A program made the translations under genes and the position numbers. A DNA stretch of 64,000 bases from Motiliproteus sp965230735 (GTDB lineage Bacteria > Pseudomonadota > Gammaproteobacteria > Pseudomonadales > Balneatricaceae), in NCBI RefSeq assembly GCF_965230735.1, contig NZ_OZ246016.1, positions 1,860,001 to 1,924,000 on the forward strand. Reading direction: 5' to 3'. The notes under the pieces are model-generated. The model worked only from the letters and a program-made list of their open reading frames with translations. It was not told the DNA's origin and ran no database searches. How positions within the stretch are numbered: the first letter of the stretch is position 1; the number at the start of each line of letters is the position of its first letter. Below are positions 1 through 8,066 of this stretch, piece by piece.

Positions 1-1
1 C

Positions 2-193
2 ACCGACGTGGGTTATCAGGTCTGCGATGCGGCACTGCAGATCTTCGGCGGCAATGGCTACATCAAGGAGTATCCGATGGAGCGCTACCTGCGCGATACC
101 CGGGTGCACCAGATCCTCGAAGGGACCAACGAAATCATGCGGGTTATTGTTGCCCGCCGACTGCTGACCGACGGCGCTTCCAGCGTCCTGTAA
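2..193 (+). CDS. acyl-CoA dehydrogenase, C-terminal fragment (5' end outside window)
   Basis: Open from the first bases of the window to a TAA stop at 191-193, so only about 63 C-terminal residues are visible. The segment with IFGGNGYIKEYPMER and HQILEGTNEIMR is the conserved C-terminal block of FAD-dependent acyl-CoA dehydrogenases; the glycine-rich turn contacts FAD and the EGTNEI stretch closes the active site region. The next three genes complete the valine branch, so isobutyryl-CoA dehydrogenase is the likely substrate assignment. That is inference from context, since specificity cannot be read from this fragment. A GTG at 8 is an internal codon, not the start. Confidence 0.9.
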   Translation, partial: TDVGYQVCDAALQIFGGNGYIKEYPMERYLRDTRVHQILEGTNEIMRVIVARRLLTDGASSVL

Positions 194-225
194 GACTCAG
201 CATCGAATTAAGGAGAATTGACCAA

Positions 226-1002
226 ATGAGCAATCCGATTCTGATTGAAAAGCGTGGCCATACGGCGCTGCTGACCATGAACAACCCGCCGGCCAACACC
301 TGGACCGAGCAGAGCCTGAAGATGCTCAAGAGCACGGTTGCCGAGCTCAATGCTGACCGTGATATCTACGCGCTGGTCATCACCGGCCAGGGCGAGAAGT
401 TCTTCTCCGCCGGTGCCGATCTGAATCTGTTCGCCGATGGTGACTTCGGCGTCGCTCGCAACATGTCCCGCTACTTCGGCGAAGCCTTCGAAGCGCTGAG
501 CAACTTCCGTGGTGTCTCCATCGCGGCGATCAACGGTTTCGCCATGGGCGGTGGTCTGGAAGTGGCCTTGGCCTGTGATATCCGGGTGGCCGAAGAGCAA
601 GCCCAGATGGCGCTGCCGGAAGCTAAGGTTGGTCTGCTGCCCTGTGCTGGCGGTACCCAGAACCTGCTCAACCTGACCAGCATGGCCTGGGCCAAGCGTC
701 TGATCCTGTGCGGTGAACGCCTCAAGGCCGACAAGGCTTACGAGATCGGCCTGGTGGAGGAGCTGGTCCCCCAGGGTGGCGCGCTGGATCGTGCGCTGGA
801 GCTGGCCGAGGGTGTGGCCCAGCAAAGCCCGTCTGCGGTTGCGGCCTGTAAGGAGCTGATCCAGCTGGTTCACCAGCGTAACAACAGCACCACGCTGCCG
901 ACCGAACGCGAGCTGTTTGTCGACCTGTTCCACACCGAGGACCAGAAAGAGGGCGTCAACGCCTTCCTCGAGAAGCGTAAGCCGCAATGGAAAAACCAAT
1001 AG
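226..1002 (+). CDS. enoyl-CoA hydratase/isomerase family protein
   Basis: A 258-residue crotonase-fold protein of normal family length. The oxyanion-hole segments are visible: SAGADLNLF near residue 65 and NGFAMGGGLEVALACDIRVA near residues 103-122, followed by PEAKVGLLPCAGGTQ. It should hydrate an enoyl-CoA such as methacrylyl-CoA in valine breakdown. AAGGAGAA at 211-218 sits at normal spacing before the ATG at 226, and the gene begins 32 bases after the acyl-CoA dehydrogenase, so they are co-transcribed. Substrate is inferred from neighbours; a general short-chain enoyl-CoA hydratase is the alternative. Confidence 0.9.
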   Translation: MSNPILIEKRGHTALLTMNNPPANTWTEQSLKMLKSTVAELNADRDIYALVITGQGEKFFSAGADLNLFADGDFGVARNMSRYFGEAFEALSNFRGVSIAAINGFAMGGGLEVALACDIRVAEEQAQMALPEAKVGLLPCAGGTQNLLNLTSMAWAKRLILCGERLKADKAYEIGLVEELVPQGGALDRALELAEGVAQQSPSAVAACKELIQLVHQRNNSTTLPTERELFVDLFHTEDQKEGVNAFLEKRKPQWKNQ

Positions 1003-1106
1003 CGGAAGAATCAGTAGCGGATTAGCGCAAGAACAAATAGTCGAAGCGATATTAGCAACGACACGCCGTGCTCAGCGATGCCGAGCCGACTGAAAGGACA
1101 TCAATA

Positions 1107-2219
1107 ATGACAGCGATCCTGTTTACCGAACACGCCGCCACCAACGGCAAGAAGATCATCCAGGCGACCCTGAACTCCGAAAAGAGCCTCAATGCCCTGA
1201 CGTTGGAGATGATCGAACTGCTGGCACCGAAACTGCCCGAGTGGGAAGCCGATGACTCTGTTGCCGCCGTGATCCTCGACGGTGCCGGTGACAAGGCGTT
1301 CTGCGCCGGTGGCGACATTCGCAACCTTTACAAGGGCATGGTTGGCGATAACGACAACCCGGATTTTGTCGAGACCTTCTTTACCGAAGAATACCAACTG
1401 GACCATGCGATTCACTGCTTTACCAAGCCGCTGATTGTGTGGGGTGGCGGTATTGTGATGGGTGGTGGCCTGGGCCTGATGGCTGGTGCCAACTACCGGG
1501 TGGTAACCGAGACTTCTCGGATTGCGATGCCAGAGGTCAGCATCGGCTTGTATCCGGATGTGGGTGGTAGCTGGTTCCTGAACCGGATGCCGGGCCGGGT
1601 CGGTTTGTTCCTGGGCCTGACCGCCAGTGGTCTGAATGCGGCCGACTGCCGCTATGTCGGCCTGGGCGATCGCTTTGTCAGCACCGACAAGCGCGGTTTG
1701 CTGATCGAGCAGCTGCAGGCGGTTGAGTGGGGTAGCGATCTGGAAGACCTGCACCACGGCGTCAACACCGTGCTGCGTCAGTTGGAGCAGGACAGCCTGG
1801 AGCAACTGCCGGAGTCTCAGGTACTGAAGCACTTCGACACCATCAACGCGCTGATGGACCACTACGAGCTGAAAGATATCGTGGCGGCCATTCTGGCACT
1901 GGAAACCGACGATCGCTGGCTGCAGAAAGCCCAGGGCGCGGTTAAGGCCGGTAGCCCTGCGGCGATGGCGCTGATCTTCGCTCAGCTCAAGCGCAGTAAG
2001 CACCTGTCCTTGAAAGAGGTGTTCCAGGCAGAACTGGTCCTGTCACTGAACTGCGGTAAGGCCGGTGAGTTTGCCGAAGGGGTTCGCGCGCTGTTGATCG
2101 ACAAGGACGGCAAGCCGGACTGGCGCTTCAAGTCGCTCGAAACCGTTGAACAGAGCTGGGTCGAGGGGCTGTTTGTCTCGCCCTGGTCTGAGGCTGATCA
2201 TCCATTAGCACAGCTGTAA
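1107..2219 (+). CDS. 3-hydroxyisobutyryl-CoA hydrolase-like crotonase
   Basis: A 370-residue crotonase-superfamily protein with the longer C-terminal region typical of 3-hydroxyisobutyryl-CoA hydrolases (HIBCH). Seen: KAFCAGGDIRNLYKG near residue 60, WGGGIVMGGGLGLM near 110, and MPEVSIGLYPDVGGSWFLNR near 140, the HIBCH version of the second oxyanion block. It would release free 3-hydroxyisobutyrate, the substrate of the dehydrogenase encoded next. An in-frame start exists at 1068, but GAAAGGA at 1092-1098 directly precedes the ATG at 1107, and that start matches family length. A plain enoyl-CoA hydratase role is less likely. Confidence 0.88.
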   Translation: MTAILFTEHAATNGKKIIQATLNSEKSLNALTLEMIELLAPKLPEWEADDSVAAVILDGAGDKAFCAGGDIRNLYKGMVGDNDNPDFVETFFTEEYQLDHAIHCFTKPLIVWGGGIVMGGGLGLMAGANYRVVTETSRIAMPEVSIGLYPDVGGSWFLNRMPGRVGLFLGLTASGLNAADCRYVGLGDRFVSTDKRGLLIEQLQAVEWGSDLEDLHHGVNTVLRQLEQDSLEQLPESQVLKHFDTINALMDHYELKDIVAAILALETDDRWLQKAQGAVKAGSPAAMALIFAQLKRSKHLSLKEVFQAELVLSLNCGKAGEFAEGVRALLIDKDGKPDWRFKSLETVEQSWVEGLFVSPWSEADHPLAQL

Positions 2220-2262
2220 AACTCGCAGGAGCCGCCCAAACAGCGACTCCTATTTACCTGGC

Positions 2263-2387
2263 AACAAAATACCGTTCCTTTCGGTATTTTGTTAGCGACA
2301 AGGTCGGCACATGTCCGCCCTTGTCTGACGAGGCTTCAGCCTCGCTCGTACATCCGTGCAAGATTTTATTAACCCCACCGGGTTAAT
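2263..2387 (+). repeat. string of four intergenic hairpins (copy A)
   Basis: The 194-base gap before mmsB holds four successive inverted repeats. Stem 2263-2274 pairs with 2282-2293 (12 bp, loop TTCCTTT). GACAAGG at 2297-2303 pairs with CCTTGTC at 2319-2325. CGAGGCT at 2329-2335 pairs with AGCCTCG at 2338-2344. ATTAACCC at 2368-2375 pairs with GGGTTAAT at 2380-2387. The first could act as a terminator or mRNA stabiliser after the hydrolase gene; the last lies 26 bases before the mmsB start and could be an operator or part of its leader. A string with the same first and last hairpins occurs at 58804-58948. Confidence 0.6.
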
Positions 2388-2413
2388 GACAGAAAAACAA
2401 TAGGGTAAAGACA

Positions 2414-3304
2414 ATGGCAAAAATTGGATTTGTAGGGCTGGGCAACATGGGTGGGCCGATGGCCGCCAACCTGGTCAAGAACGGTCATGACGTCCATGTG
2501 TACGATCTGTCCGAAGCGGCGGTTCAACATGCGGTCGAAGCCGGTGCGGTGTTCGCCGACAATGCGGCTCACGCTGCCGAAGGTGCCGACTTCCTGATCA
2601 CCATGCTGCCGGCCGGTATGCATGTTGAATCGGTGCTGGTCAGCGGTGACGGCCTGCTGGATAAGCTCAGCAAGGATTGTGTCGTTATTGATTCAAGCAC
2701 CATCGATGCAGCCTCTGCCCGCTCACTGAACAAAGCCGCGGCCGATCGTGGTATCGAGTTTGTCGATGCGCCGGTTTCCGGTGGTACTGCCGGTGCTGCT
2801 GCCGGTACGCTGGCGTTTATGGTGGGTGGTTCCGATGCGGCCTTTGCCAAGGTTAAGCCGATCCTGGACTGCATGGGTCAGAACATCTTCCACGCCGGAG
2901 GTGCTGGTGCGGGTCAGGTGGCCAAGGCCTGTAATAACATGCTGCTGGCGATCCACATGGCCGGTACCGCCGAGGCGCTGAACCTGGGCGTCAACAATGG
3001 TCTGGATCCGGCGGTTCTGTCCGAGATCATGCTCAAGAGCTCGGGCCGTAACTGGTCGCTGGAAGTCTACAACCCGGTTCCCGGTGTACAGGAAGGCGTG
3101 CCGGCTTCCCGTGACTACGACGGTGGTTTCATGACCGATCTGATGTGCAAGGACCTGGGCCTGGCGATGGATGCCAGCCAGGGCAGTCAGTCGCCGGTGC
3201 CGATGGGTTCCGCCGCACGGGGTCTGTTCAACCTGCACCAGTCCCAGGGCAATGGCAAACTGGACTTCTCCAGCCTTTACCAGCTGTATCGTAAGAAAAG
3301 CTGA
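2414..3304 (+). CDS. mmsB: 3-hydroxyisobutyrate dehydrogenase
   Basis: A 296-residue NAD-dependent beta-hydroxyacid dehydrogenase that oxidises 3-hydroxyisobutyrate to methylmalonate semialdehyde. The N-terminal Rossmann motif GFVGLGNMGGPMAANL starts at residue 5. The substrate-binding motif DAPVSGGTAGA is near residue 118, and the catalytic lysine lies in GAGQVAKACNNM near residue 170. Length and all signature blocks fit the family. It is separated from the hydrolase by the hairpin string, so it may have its own transcript. It ends just before a strong terminator. No methylmalonate-semialdehyde dehydrogenase is in the window; it may lie upstream. Confidence 0.95.
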   Translation: MAKIGFVGLGNMGGPMAANLVKNGHDVHVYDLSEAAVQHAVEAGAVFADNAAHAAEGADFLITMLPAGMHVESVLVSGDGLLDKLSKDCVVIDSSTIDAASARSLNKAAADRGIEFVDAPVSGGTAGAAAGTLAFMVGGSDAAFAKVKPILDCMGQNIFHAGGAGAGQVAKACNNMLLAIHMAGTAEALNLGVNNGLDPAVLSEIMLKSSGRNWSLEVYNPVPGVQEGVPASRDYDGGFMTDLMCKDLGLAMDASQGSQSPVPMGSAARGLFNLHQSQGNGKLDFSSLYQLYRKKS

Positions 3305-3321
3305 GACCGCTTCTGAATAGC

Positions 3322-3358
3322 AAAAGCCTCCCTGGTTAAGAGCCAGGGAGGCTTTTTT
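3322..3358. terminator. bidirectional rho-independent terminator
   Basis: A 14-bp perfect stem (3322-3335 with 3343-3356) with a 7-base loop, flanked by A and T runs on both sides. It lies between the convergent mmsB and the bufferin operon and should stop both. Confidence 0.92.
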
Positions 3359-3385
3359 ATTGGGTCAGCGAAATGGGCTGAGAAT

Positions 3386-4150
3386 CTATCGGGTCAGCAG
3401 TTCGTCATCCAACCAGCGAGCAATCATGTTCCCGAACTCGGTCACGATATCTGCCTTGGGATAGTCTTGACTCAGGGCCTCGCCGATCGCTTCCAACCCC
3501 AGACCTTGGCACAGGTAGTTGATGGCTGTCGTTTCGATGGCCGACAGGCTGCGGAAATGGGGCGAGTGACCCTTGCGCCACATCAGAATCGTGATCGGCT
3601 GAGTCAGTTGCTCTGCAACGGGGGGCGCTTTCTCTTGGTTGATCGCGTGCCAGATATCCAGCGTATTGAACTGCTGTGTGCTCAGGCTCAGTGTCGGCAC
3701 CGGCTGGAAATGACTAAATTCAGCGCCGGTGGCGACGAGCTGCTGCAGATCCTGTTGGGTCAGAGCCGTGGCATCGGCGCCGTCGAACGCCCGCCGTAGC
3801 GTCCAATCCATATGGGCAAGCTCGGCGACTTCCAGATCGTTCGGCAGTTGCTGGGCCAGATGTTCCGAAAAGTCTTTGCCGTATTGGCCCAGGTTGGCGT
3901 GGCTGGAAGGGAAGTTCTGCACATAGGAGGCAGCCAGCTTGTCAAACCATTCGCCGCCCAAATAGTTGGCGGTATGTTCAAAGGTATCGTAAAGGGTATC
4001 GATCAACCGAATGCGATAGGCGTTGTGATAGATGGTTAAGCGCTGCTGGGAAGACAGGTTCTGTTGCGGCTCGGCAACCCAGTCGGCATTTCGGCATTCG
4101 GCATCGAGCAGGATGCTCTGGAAATCGGTTTGTAATTCGGTGAGATTCAT
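3386..4150 (-). CDS. DUF2063-family partner of a MNIO oxidase (BufC/HvfC-like)
   Basis: A 254-residue protein whose N-terminal half (LTELQTDFQSILLD, then LTIYHNAYRIRLIDTLYDTF) matches the DUF2063 family. Members work with DUF692 oxidases on ribosomal peptides, probably presenting the precursor to the enzyme. Family knowledge names these BufC or HvfC. The ATG overlaps the stop of the oxidase gene by four bases, so the two are translationally coupled. It is the last gene of the operon, before the terminator at 3322-3358. Its function here is inferred from family and position. Confidence 0.85.
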   Translation of the reverse strand: MNLTELQTDFQSILLDAECRNADWVAEPQQNLSSQQRLTIYHNAYRIRLIDTLYDTFEHTANYLGGEWFDKLAASYVQNFPSSHANLGQYGKDFSEHLAQQLPNDLEVAELAHMDWTLRRAFDGADATALTQQDLQQLVATGAEFSHFQPVPTLSLSTQQFNTLDIWHAINQEKAPPVAEQLTQPITILMWRKGHSPHFRSLSAIETTAINYLCQGLGLEAIGEALSQDYPKADIVTEFGNMIARWLDDELLTR

Positions 4151-4974
4151 ACGGCCACCTTGGTATTGAGAACCTCATCAGCAATAGCTCGTGCCTGATC
4201 CAGTTCCAGCAGCAGTTCATTCAAGGCTGGAATGTTGTCATCCCGCTCGATCATGGTGGGAATGTAGCCAAACCGAAGCAGGGCTTTGCGGTACAGTGTC
4301 CAGACATCATCACAAACCGGGTGGTCGTGGGTATCGATGATGTGGTCGCCGTTATTTTGGTGTCCCGCCAAATGGAACTGAGCAACGCTGTCGACGGGAA
4401 CACCTTCGATAAAATCAGTGGCCGAAAAACCGTGGTTGAAGGCACTGACGTAGATATTGTTGATGTCGAGTAGCAGTTTGCAGCCGGTTGCCTGGCATAC
4501 CTCGGTCAGAAATTCCCACTCGGTCATTTCCGAGTCTTTGAACTCGACGTAGCTGGAGACATTCTCCAGTACCAGCGGGCGCTGTAGATAGTCTTGGACC
4601 TGTTCCACATTGCGTTTGACGACTTGCAGTGCTTCGCTGGAAAAAGGCAGTGGTAGCAGGTCGTGTAGGTTGCGTCCGTGGACGCCGGTCCAACACAAAT
4701 GGTCAGACATCCACATCGGTTGGATACGTTGCTCAAGCGCTTTGAGCTTCTTCAGGTAGTCCTGATCAACGCCGTTCAGTGATCCGATCGACATTGAGAC
4801 GCCGTGCATCACCATCGGGTAATTGGCACGAATTTTATCGAGCATGGCCAAAGGCTTACCGCCATCGACCATGTAGTTCTCAGAGATGACCTCCAGCCAG
4901 TCCACCGGTTGCGGCGTATCAATAAAGTCATGATAGTGCTGGGTTCGCAGTCCAAGTCCAAAGCTAAAGGTCAT
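4147..4974 (-). CDS. DUF692 multinuclear non-haem iron oxidase (BufB-like)
   Basis: A 275-residue TIM-barrel-type DUF692 (MNIO) protein. Metal-ligand-type segments are visible: WLEVISENYMVDGG near residue 25, MHGVSMSIGS near 55, SDHLCW near 90, ENVSSYVEF near 137, LLLDINNIYVSAFNHG near 170, FHLAGH near 199, and IDTHDHPV near 212. Family members bind two or three irons and oxidise cysteines of a peptide precursor to thiooxazole or related groups. The Cys-rich precursor gene lies just upstream and the DUF2063 partner overlaps downstream, so this is the modifying enzyme of a RiPP operon. Confidence 0.9.
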   Translation of the reverse strand: MTFSFGLGLRTQHYHDFIDTPQPVDWLEVISENYMVDGGKPLAMLDKIRANYPMVMHGVSMSIGSLNGVDQDYLKKLKALEQRIQPMWMSDHLCWTGVHGRNLHDLLPLPFSSEALQVVKRNVEQVQDYLQRPLVLENVSSYVEFKDSEMTEWEFLTEVCQATGCKLLLDINNIYVSAFNHGFSATDFIEGVPVDSVAQFHLAGHQNNGDHIIDTHDHPVCDDVWTLYRKALLRFGYIPTMIERDDNIPALNELLLELDQARAIADEVLNTKVAV

Positions 4975-5008
4975 CTTCTTTCTCCTGATTAAGCGATATT
5001 CAGATTGA

Positions 5009-5296
5009 TTAAGACTTAATGTCGGAGATCACACCGCCTTGATCCAAACACTCTTTGGCGGAGATGCCTTTAAAGCCGTGTCCGGCACAGGCATTCTGGC
5101 CTTTACACTGATGCTCAGCGGTTTTGCAGTCGGAGTTGCCTTTACAGGAATGGACACCGTAGCAGTGCACCTTGTCGCCGGCACCGATGGAGGTGCCTGA
5201 GCTACCTGCAGGGGAGTCGGCAGCCAAAGCGGATGCGCTGAATGCAAAGGCCAGTGCTGCTGATGCAAGAGTGCTGGTTTTTTTAATTGTGCTCAT
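5009..5296 (-). CDS. bufferin-type periplasmic metallophore precursor (BufA2-like)
   Basis: A 95-residue precursor. Residues 1-25 form a signal peptide with an ASALA cleavage site. The mature part carries cysteines in regular spacing: KVHCYGVHSCKGNSDCKTA, then HQCKGQNACAGHGFKG, then a final AKECLDQGG, seven Cys in all. Repeated Cys with KG motifs after a signal peptide and before a DUF692 gene is the bufferin pattern, whose modified cysteines chelate copper in characterised members. GGGAGA lies six bases upstream of the ATG. Metal specificity in this organism is inference. Confidence 0.85.
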   Translation of the reverse strand: MSTIKKTSTLASAALAFAFSASALAADSPAGSSGTSIGAGDKVHCYGVHSCKGNSDCKTAEHQCKGQNACAGHGFKGISAKECLDQGGVISDIKS

Positions 5297-5407
5297 GAAT
5301 TTTCTCCCTAGAGAATTGTGCGAACAAAATGCTACACGCCTGTATAGATCTGCTCTTTGGTTTTAAATAACGTCCTCAACAACGTCTCAGGAACCTATAC
5401 GCGGGGA

Positions 5408-5439
5408 TTTTTCATGCGGATTCAAAAATGCATGAAAAA
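5408..5439. promoter_or_regulatory. inverted repeat in the bufferin/unknown-gene divergent region
   Basis: TTTTTCATGC at 5408-5417 is exactly complementary to GCATGAAAAA at 5430-5439 (12-base spacer), inside an AT-rich tract between the divergent precursor gene and the gene at 5709. It could be an operator or a terminator-like hairpin. The rest of 5297-5708 holds no gene that I can support. Confidence 0.45.
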
Positions 5440-5708
5440 AATGACAAAAGTTAAAAAATAAATTTAACTTGTTGAAATTAAGTAAGAAAATAATTGTTAT
5501 GAATTGGTTGATACGGAGATGGTTAGCTCGGAGAGGAGAAATCATGCTCAGCTAATGCCGGATAACCTGGTCATCCGACGGATCGGTTTGTTGATCCTGT
5601 CAGTGAAAACCCCGGCTTTCCGGTCACTACCGAAGTAACAATTTATCCTCGAAGGACTCTTGGGGGTAACCAACAAACAAGCGCTTACTATAAGCGAGGA
5701 GAGGAGCG

Positions 5709-6068
5709 TTGATTAAAACGTTTTCAGTATTCAGTTTGGCTGTGTTGATGTCGTTTCCGGTGTCGGCTGGAGAGGTTTCGATCGTCGATGCAACGGCACA
5801 AAAGCATGGCTCGAAATGGCGCTTTAGTGTTACTTTAAAACACAACGATAGCGGCTGGGACCACTATGCAGATCAGTGGCGAATCTTAAGCCCCCAGGGT
5901 GAGGTTTTGGGCGTCAGGGTGCTGCATCATCCCCATGTCAACGAACAACCGTTCACCCGAAGTCTATCCGGTGTCGAGTTGCCGCAAGGGACGAAACAGG
6001 TCTATATCGAAGCCCGTGATAGCGTTCATGGTTGGTCTCCAAGCCGCTATAACATCGTTATCCCGTGA
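5709..6068 (+). CDS. exported conserved protein of unknown function
   Basis: A 119-residue protein with a clear signal peptide (hydrophobic residues 4-17, cleavage near PVSAG) and a predicted all-beta body containing HNDSGWDHYADQW and HPHVNEQPFTRSL. I have a sense of similar short exported proteins in other proteobacteria, but no function is known to me. The start is TTG at 5709, supported by the purine-rich GAGGAGAGGAG immediately upstream and by the signal peptide beginning there; no ATG gives a full signal sequence. It lies divergent to the bufferin operon, so shared regulation is possible but not shown. Confidence 0.7.
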   Translation: MIKTFSVFSLAVLMSFPVSAGEVSIVDATAQKHGSKWRFSVTLKHNDSGWDHYADQWRILSPQGEVLGVRVLHHPHVNEQPFTRSLSGVELPQGTKQVYIEARDSVHGWSPSRYNIVIP

Positions 6069-6114
6069 GTTACCGAGATTCAACGGTTAGTGTCGGTAAC
6101 GGAGGTTATGCGAA

Positions 6115-6414
6115 ATGGACATTTCCAAAACAGTGTCAGCCAGGCAGCAGGCGACAATCTCGGCCCTGATTCAACGCTTTAATCATGAGCGCTTACCGCG
6201 AATTCAAGCGATGCAGCGCCGGGTACATCAGGGTGAGCGCTTGGGTGAGATGGAAATTCTCTATATGGAGCGGGTCATCCGGGACCTGCGCAGGAACCAG
6301 GCCAAGGCTCTCGGTAACCCACGATTCGAGGCGTTACTGTCTAAGGTTGTCGCACTCTATGTTGAGGTGACCGATGCGGCATTGGAGAATGAAAGAGCCT
6401 TCAGGCAGCGATAA
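6115..6414 (+). CDS. small hypothetical protein
   Basis: A 99-residue, highly charged, probably all-helical soluble protein, rich in Arg, Gln and Glu, with no signal peptide, cysteine or recognised motif. It begins 46 bases after the exported protein, with GGAGG at 6101-6105 upstream of the ATG, so it is probably co-transcribed. Function unknown. Confidence 0.6.
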   Translation: MDISKTVSARQQATISALIQRFNHERLPRIQAMQRRVHQGERLGEMEILYMERVIRDLRRNQAKALGNPRFEALLSKVVALYVEVTDAALENERAFRQR

Positions 6415-6530
6415 CGCCTGAACTTTCATATTGAAGCCTCGTTGCTGTTCGATAGCTCGGATCCTCGATGGGGCCGATGGCACCTATCGACTAACCCCTT
6501 TTGTCCAGACGGTTATGAAGGATTGATTTG

Positions 6531-6926
6531 ATGGCAATAACCTATTACGCATTACCCTCAAACCGCCTGATCGTGGTGAAGTACTTGGGTAAGAACAGCG
6601 ATAAAGAGGTTATCGGTTTTTTTAGCCAGCTGATCGACAATCCCGAGATAGATATTCACAGCGATATGCTGATCGATGTGACTGAGGCGGTTGTCGAAGA
6701 GCCCGAATCGGTGGAACGCTATACCAGCCTTCGCCGTTACTGGAATGCCAAGTGGCCGCAGGCCTCCCGGATTGCCGTTATTGCTCCCCTGGATCTGACC
6801 TACGGTATGGCGCGGATGCACATCGCCTATACCGGTCGCTCGGAGGAGCAGTATCAGGTCTTTCGTACGGCGCAGGAAGCCTTGGACTGGTTGGAGCAGC
6901 CTATGTCGGTGCTGCAGCCCGTTTGA
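6531..6926 (+). CDS. hypothetical protein, STAS/SpoIIAA-like size
   Basis: A 131-residue protein with alternating strands and helices (YYALPSNRLIVVKYLG, then DMLIDVTEAVVEEPE, then ASRIAVIAPLDLTYGMARM). The layout resembles small SpoIIAA/STAS-like domain proteins, but no signature residue proves this. The ATG at 6531 follows GAAGGA at 6517-6522; an in-frame TTG three bases earlier is less likely. It converges with the diguanylate cyclase gene, with only 16 bases between the stops. Confidence 0.6.
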   Translation: MAITYYALPSNRLIVVKYLGKNSDKEVIGFFSQLIDNPEIDIHSDMLIDVTEAVVEEPESVERYTSLRRYWNAKWPQASRIAVIAPLDLTYGMARMHIAYTGRSEEQYQVFRTAQEALDWLEQPMSVLQPV

Positions 6927-6942
6927 GGTTAGGATCTCGGGT

Positions 6943-7980
6943 TCAGTGATCCTGACTCTCCATCGCGTCGGATCTGTTGCCGTTCCAGATCTGGATCCGG
7001 TTGCGACCCTTCGCCTTGGCTTCGTACATCGCTTCATCGGCCTTGGATAACAGGCTCTTGTCAGTGTCGTTTTCGTCCACACAGGCCAGGCCGGCGCTGG
7101 CGGTGATCTGAATCGTCTCACCCGCATCGGTTTCAAAGCTCAGGGCATTAAGCTCGTTACAGATCCGCTGGATACCGATTTGGGCTTTCTCCTCATCGAC
7201 CTGAGGCATCAGGATCACAAACTCTTCGCCGCCATAGCGGTAGGCACTGTCCACCGAACGAAGATGACTTCTGATCAGTTTGCCGACGCCTTCCAGCACC
7301 TTGTCACCGAATAGATGGCCGTGGTTGTCGTTGAGTTGCTTGAAGTGATCCAGGTCGAGCATGCACAGGCTGAAGCTCTGCTGGTAGCGACGAAAACGCT
7401 CCACCTCTTTTCCCAGCTCCAGATAGAACTGACGGGAGTTGTAGAGCTGGGTCAGGTTGTCGATGGTACTCAATTCGCGATAGCGTTTTTCCCGTTCGAT
7501 TAGCTCCAGCTCCGCTTTCTTTCGATCCGAGATCAATACCAGGGTTTCGATGGCGCCAACCAGCTTGCCGTCGGCGTTGTGAATCGGGGCGGCGGTAAAG
7601 GAAAGCCACTCACCTTCGATCCCGATATCGGGAAAGAAATCTTCGGCCACGTAGGCGCCGTCAAGGACGTCAGAGGGCTTGTATTTGCCGCCATAGAAAC
7701 GCTCGACGGCACCTTCGATGGTGTTATCGATGATCAGATCGGCCATGGTCGGGCGGGGTTCGCCATAGAACGGGCGCCACTGATGGTTGGTGCCGATCAT
7801 GATTTCACTGGGGAGGCAGGCGGTCTTTGCCAGCGCCTTGTTCCAATGGGTAATCATGTGGCCGCAATCGATCACAAAGGCGGGGATCGCGATGCTGTCG
7901 ATCAGCGCATCGACGCTACCGGCATCAATGGTGGCGCTGACATTTTGGCCCAGCGCATTCAGTATAAGTTCGTCCGACAC
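6943..7980 (-). CDS. PAS-GGDEF diguanylate cyclase
   Basis: A 345-residue cytoplasmic protein. An N-terminal PAS-like domain occupies about residues 20-150 (IDSIAIPAFVIDCGHMITHW onward) and a GGDEF domain about 175-335. The active site is RYGGEEFVILMP, and the RSVD five residues before GGEEF fits the inhibitory RxxD site, so the enzyme should make cyclic di-GMP and be product-inhibited. No membrane segment is seen. The start is GTG at 7980, with GGAG six bases upstream. The ligand of the PAS domain is unknown. Confidence 0.92.
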   Translation of the reverse strand: MSDELILNALGQNVSATIDAGSVDALIDSIAIPAFVIDCGHMITHWNKALAKTACLPSEIMIGTNHQWRPFYGEPRPTMADLIIDNTIEGAVERFYGGKYKPSDVLDGAYVAEDFFPDIGIEGEWLSFTAAPIHNADGKLVGAIETLVLISDRKKAELELIEREKRYRELSTIDNLTQLYNSRQFYLELGKEVERFRRYQQSFSLCMLDLDHFKQLNDNHGHLFGDKVLEGVGKLIRSHLRSVDSAYRYGGEEFVILMPQVDEEKAQIGIQRICNELNALSFETDAGETIQITASAGLACVDENDTDKSLLSKADEAMYEAKAKGRNRIQIWNGNRSDAMESQDH

Positions 7981-8066
7981 GAAGAACTCCGCAAACAGGG
8001 TCCAGGCTAAGTTTAACCACTAAGTTTCTAACTAAACCATAGCCGTTCTAGGACAAATAGAGAAAT

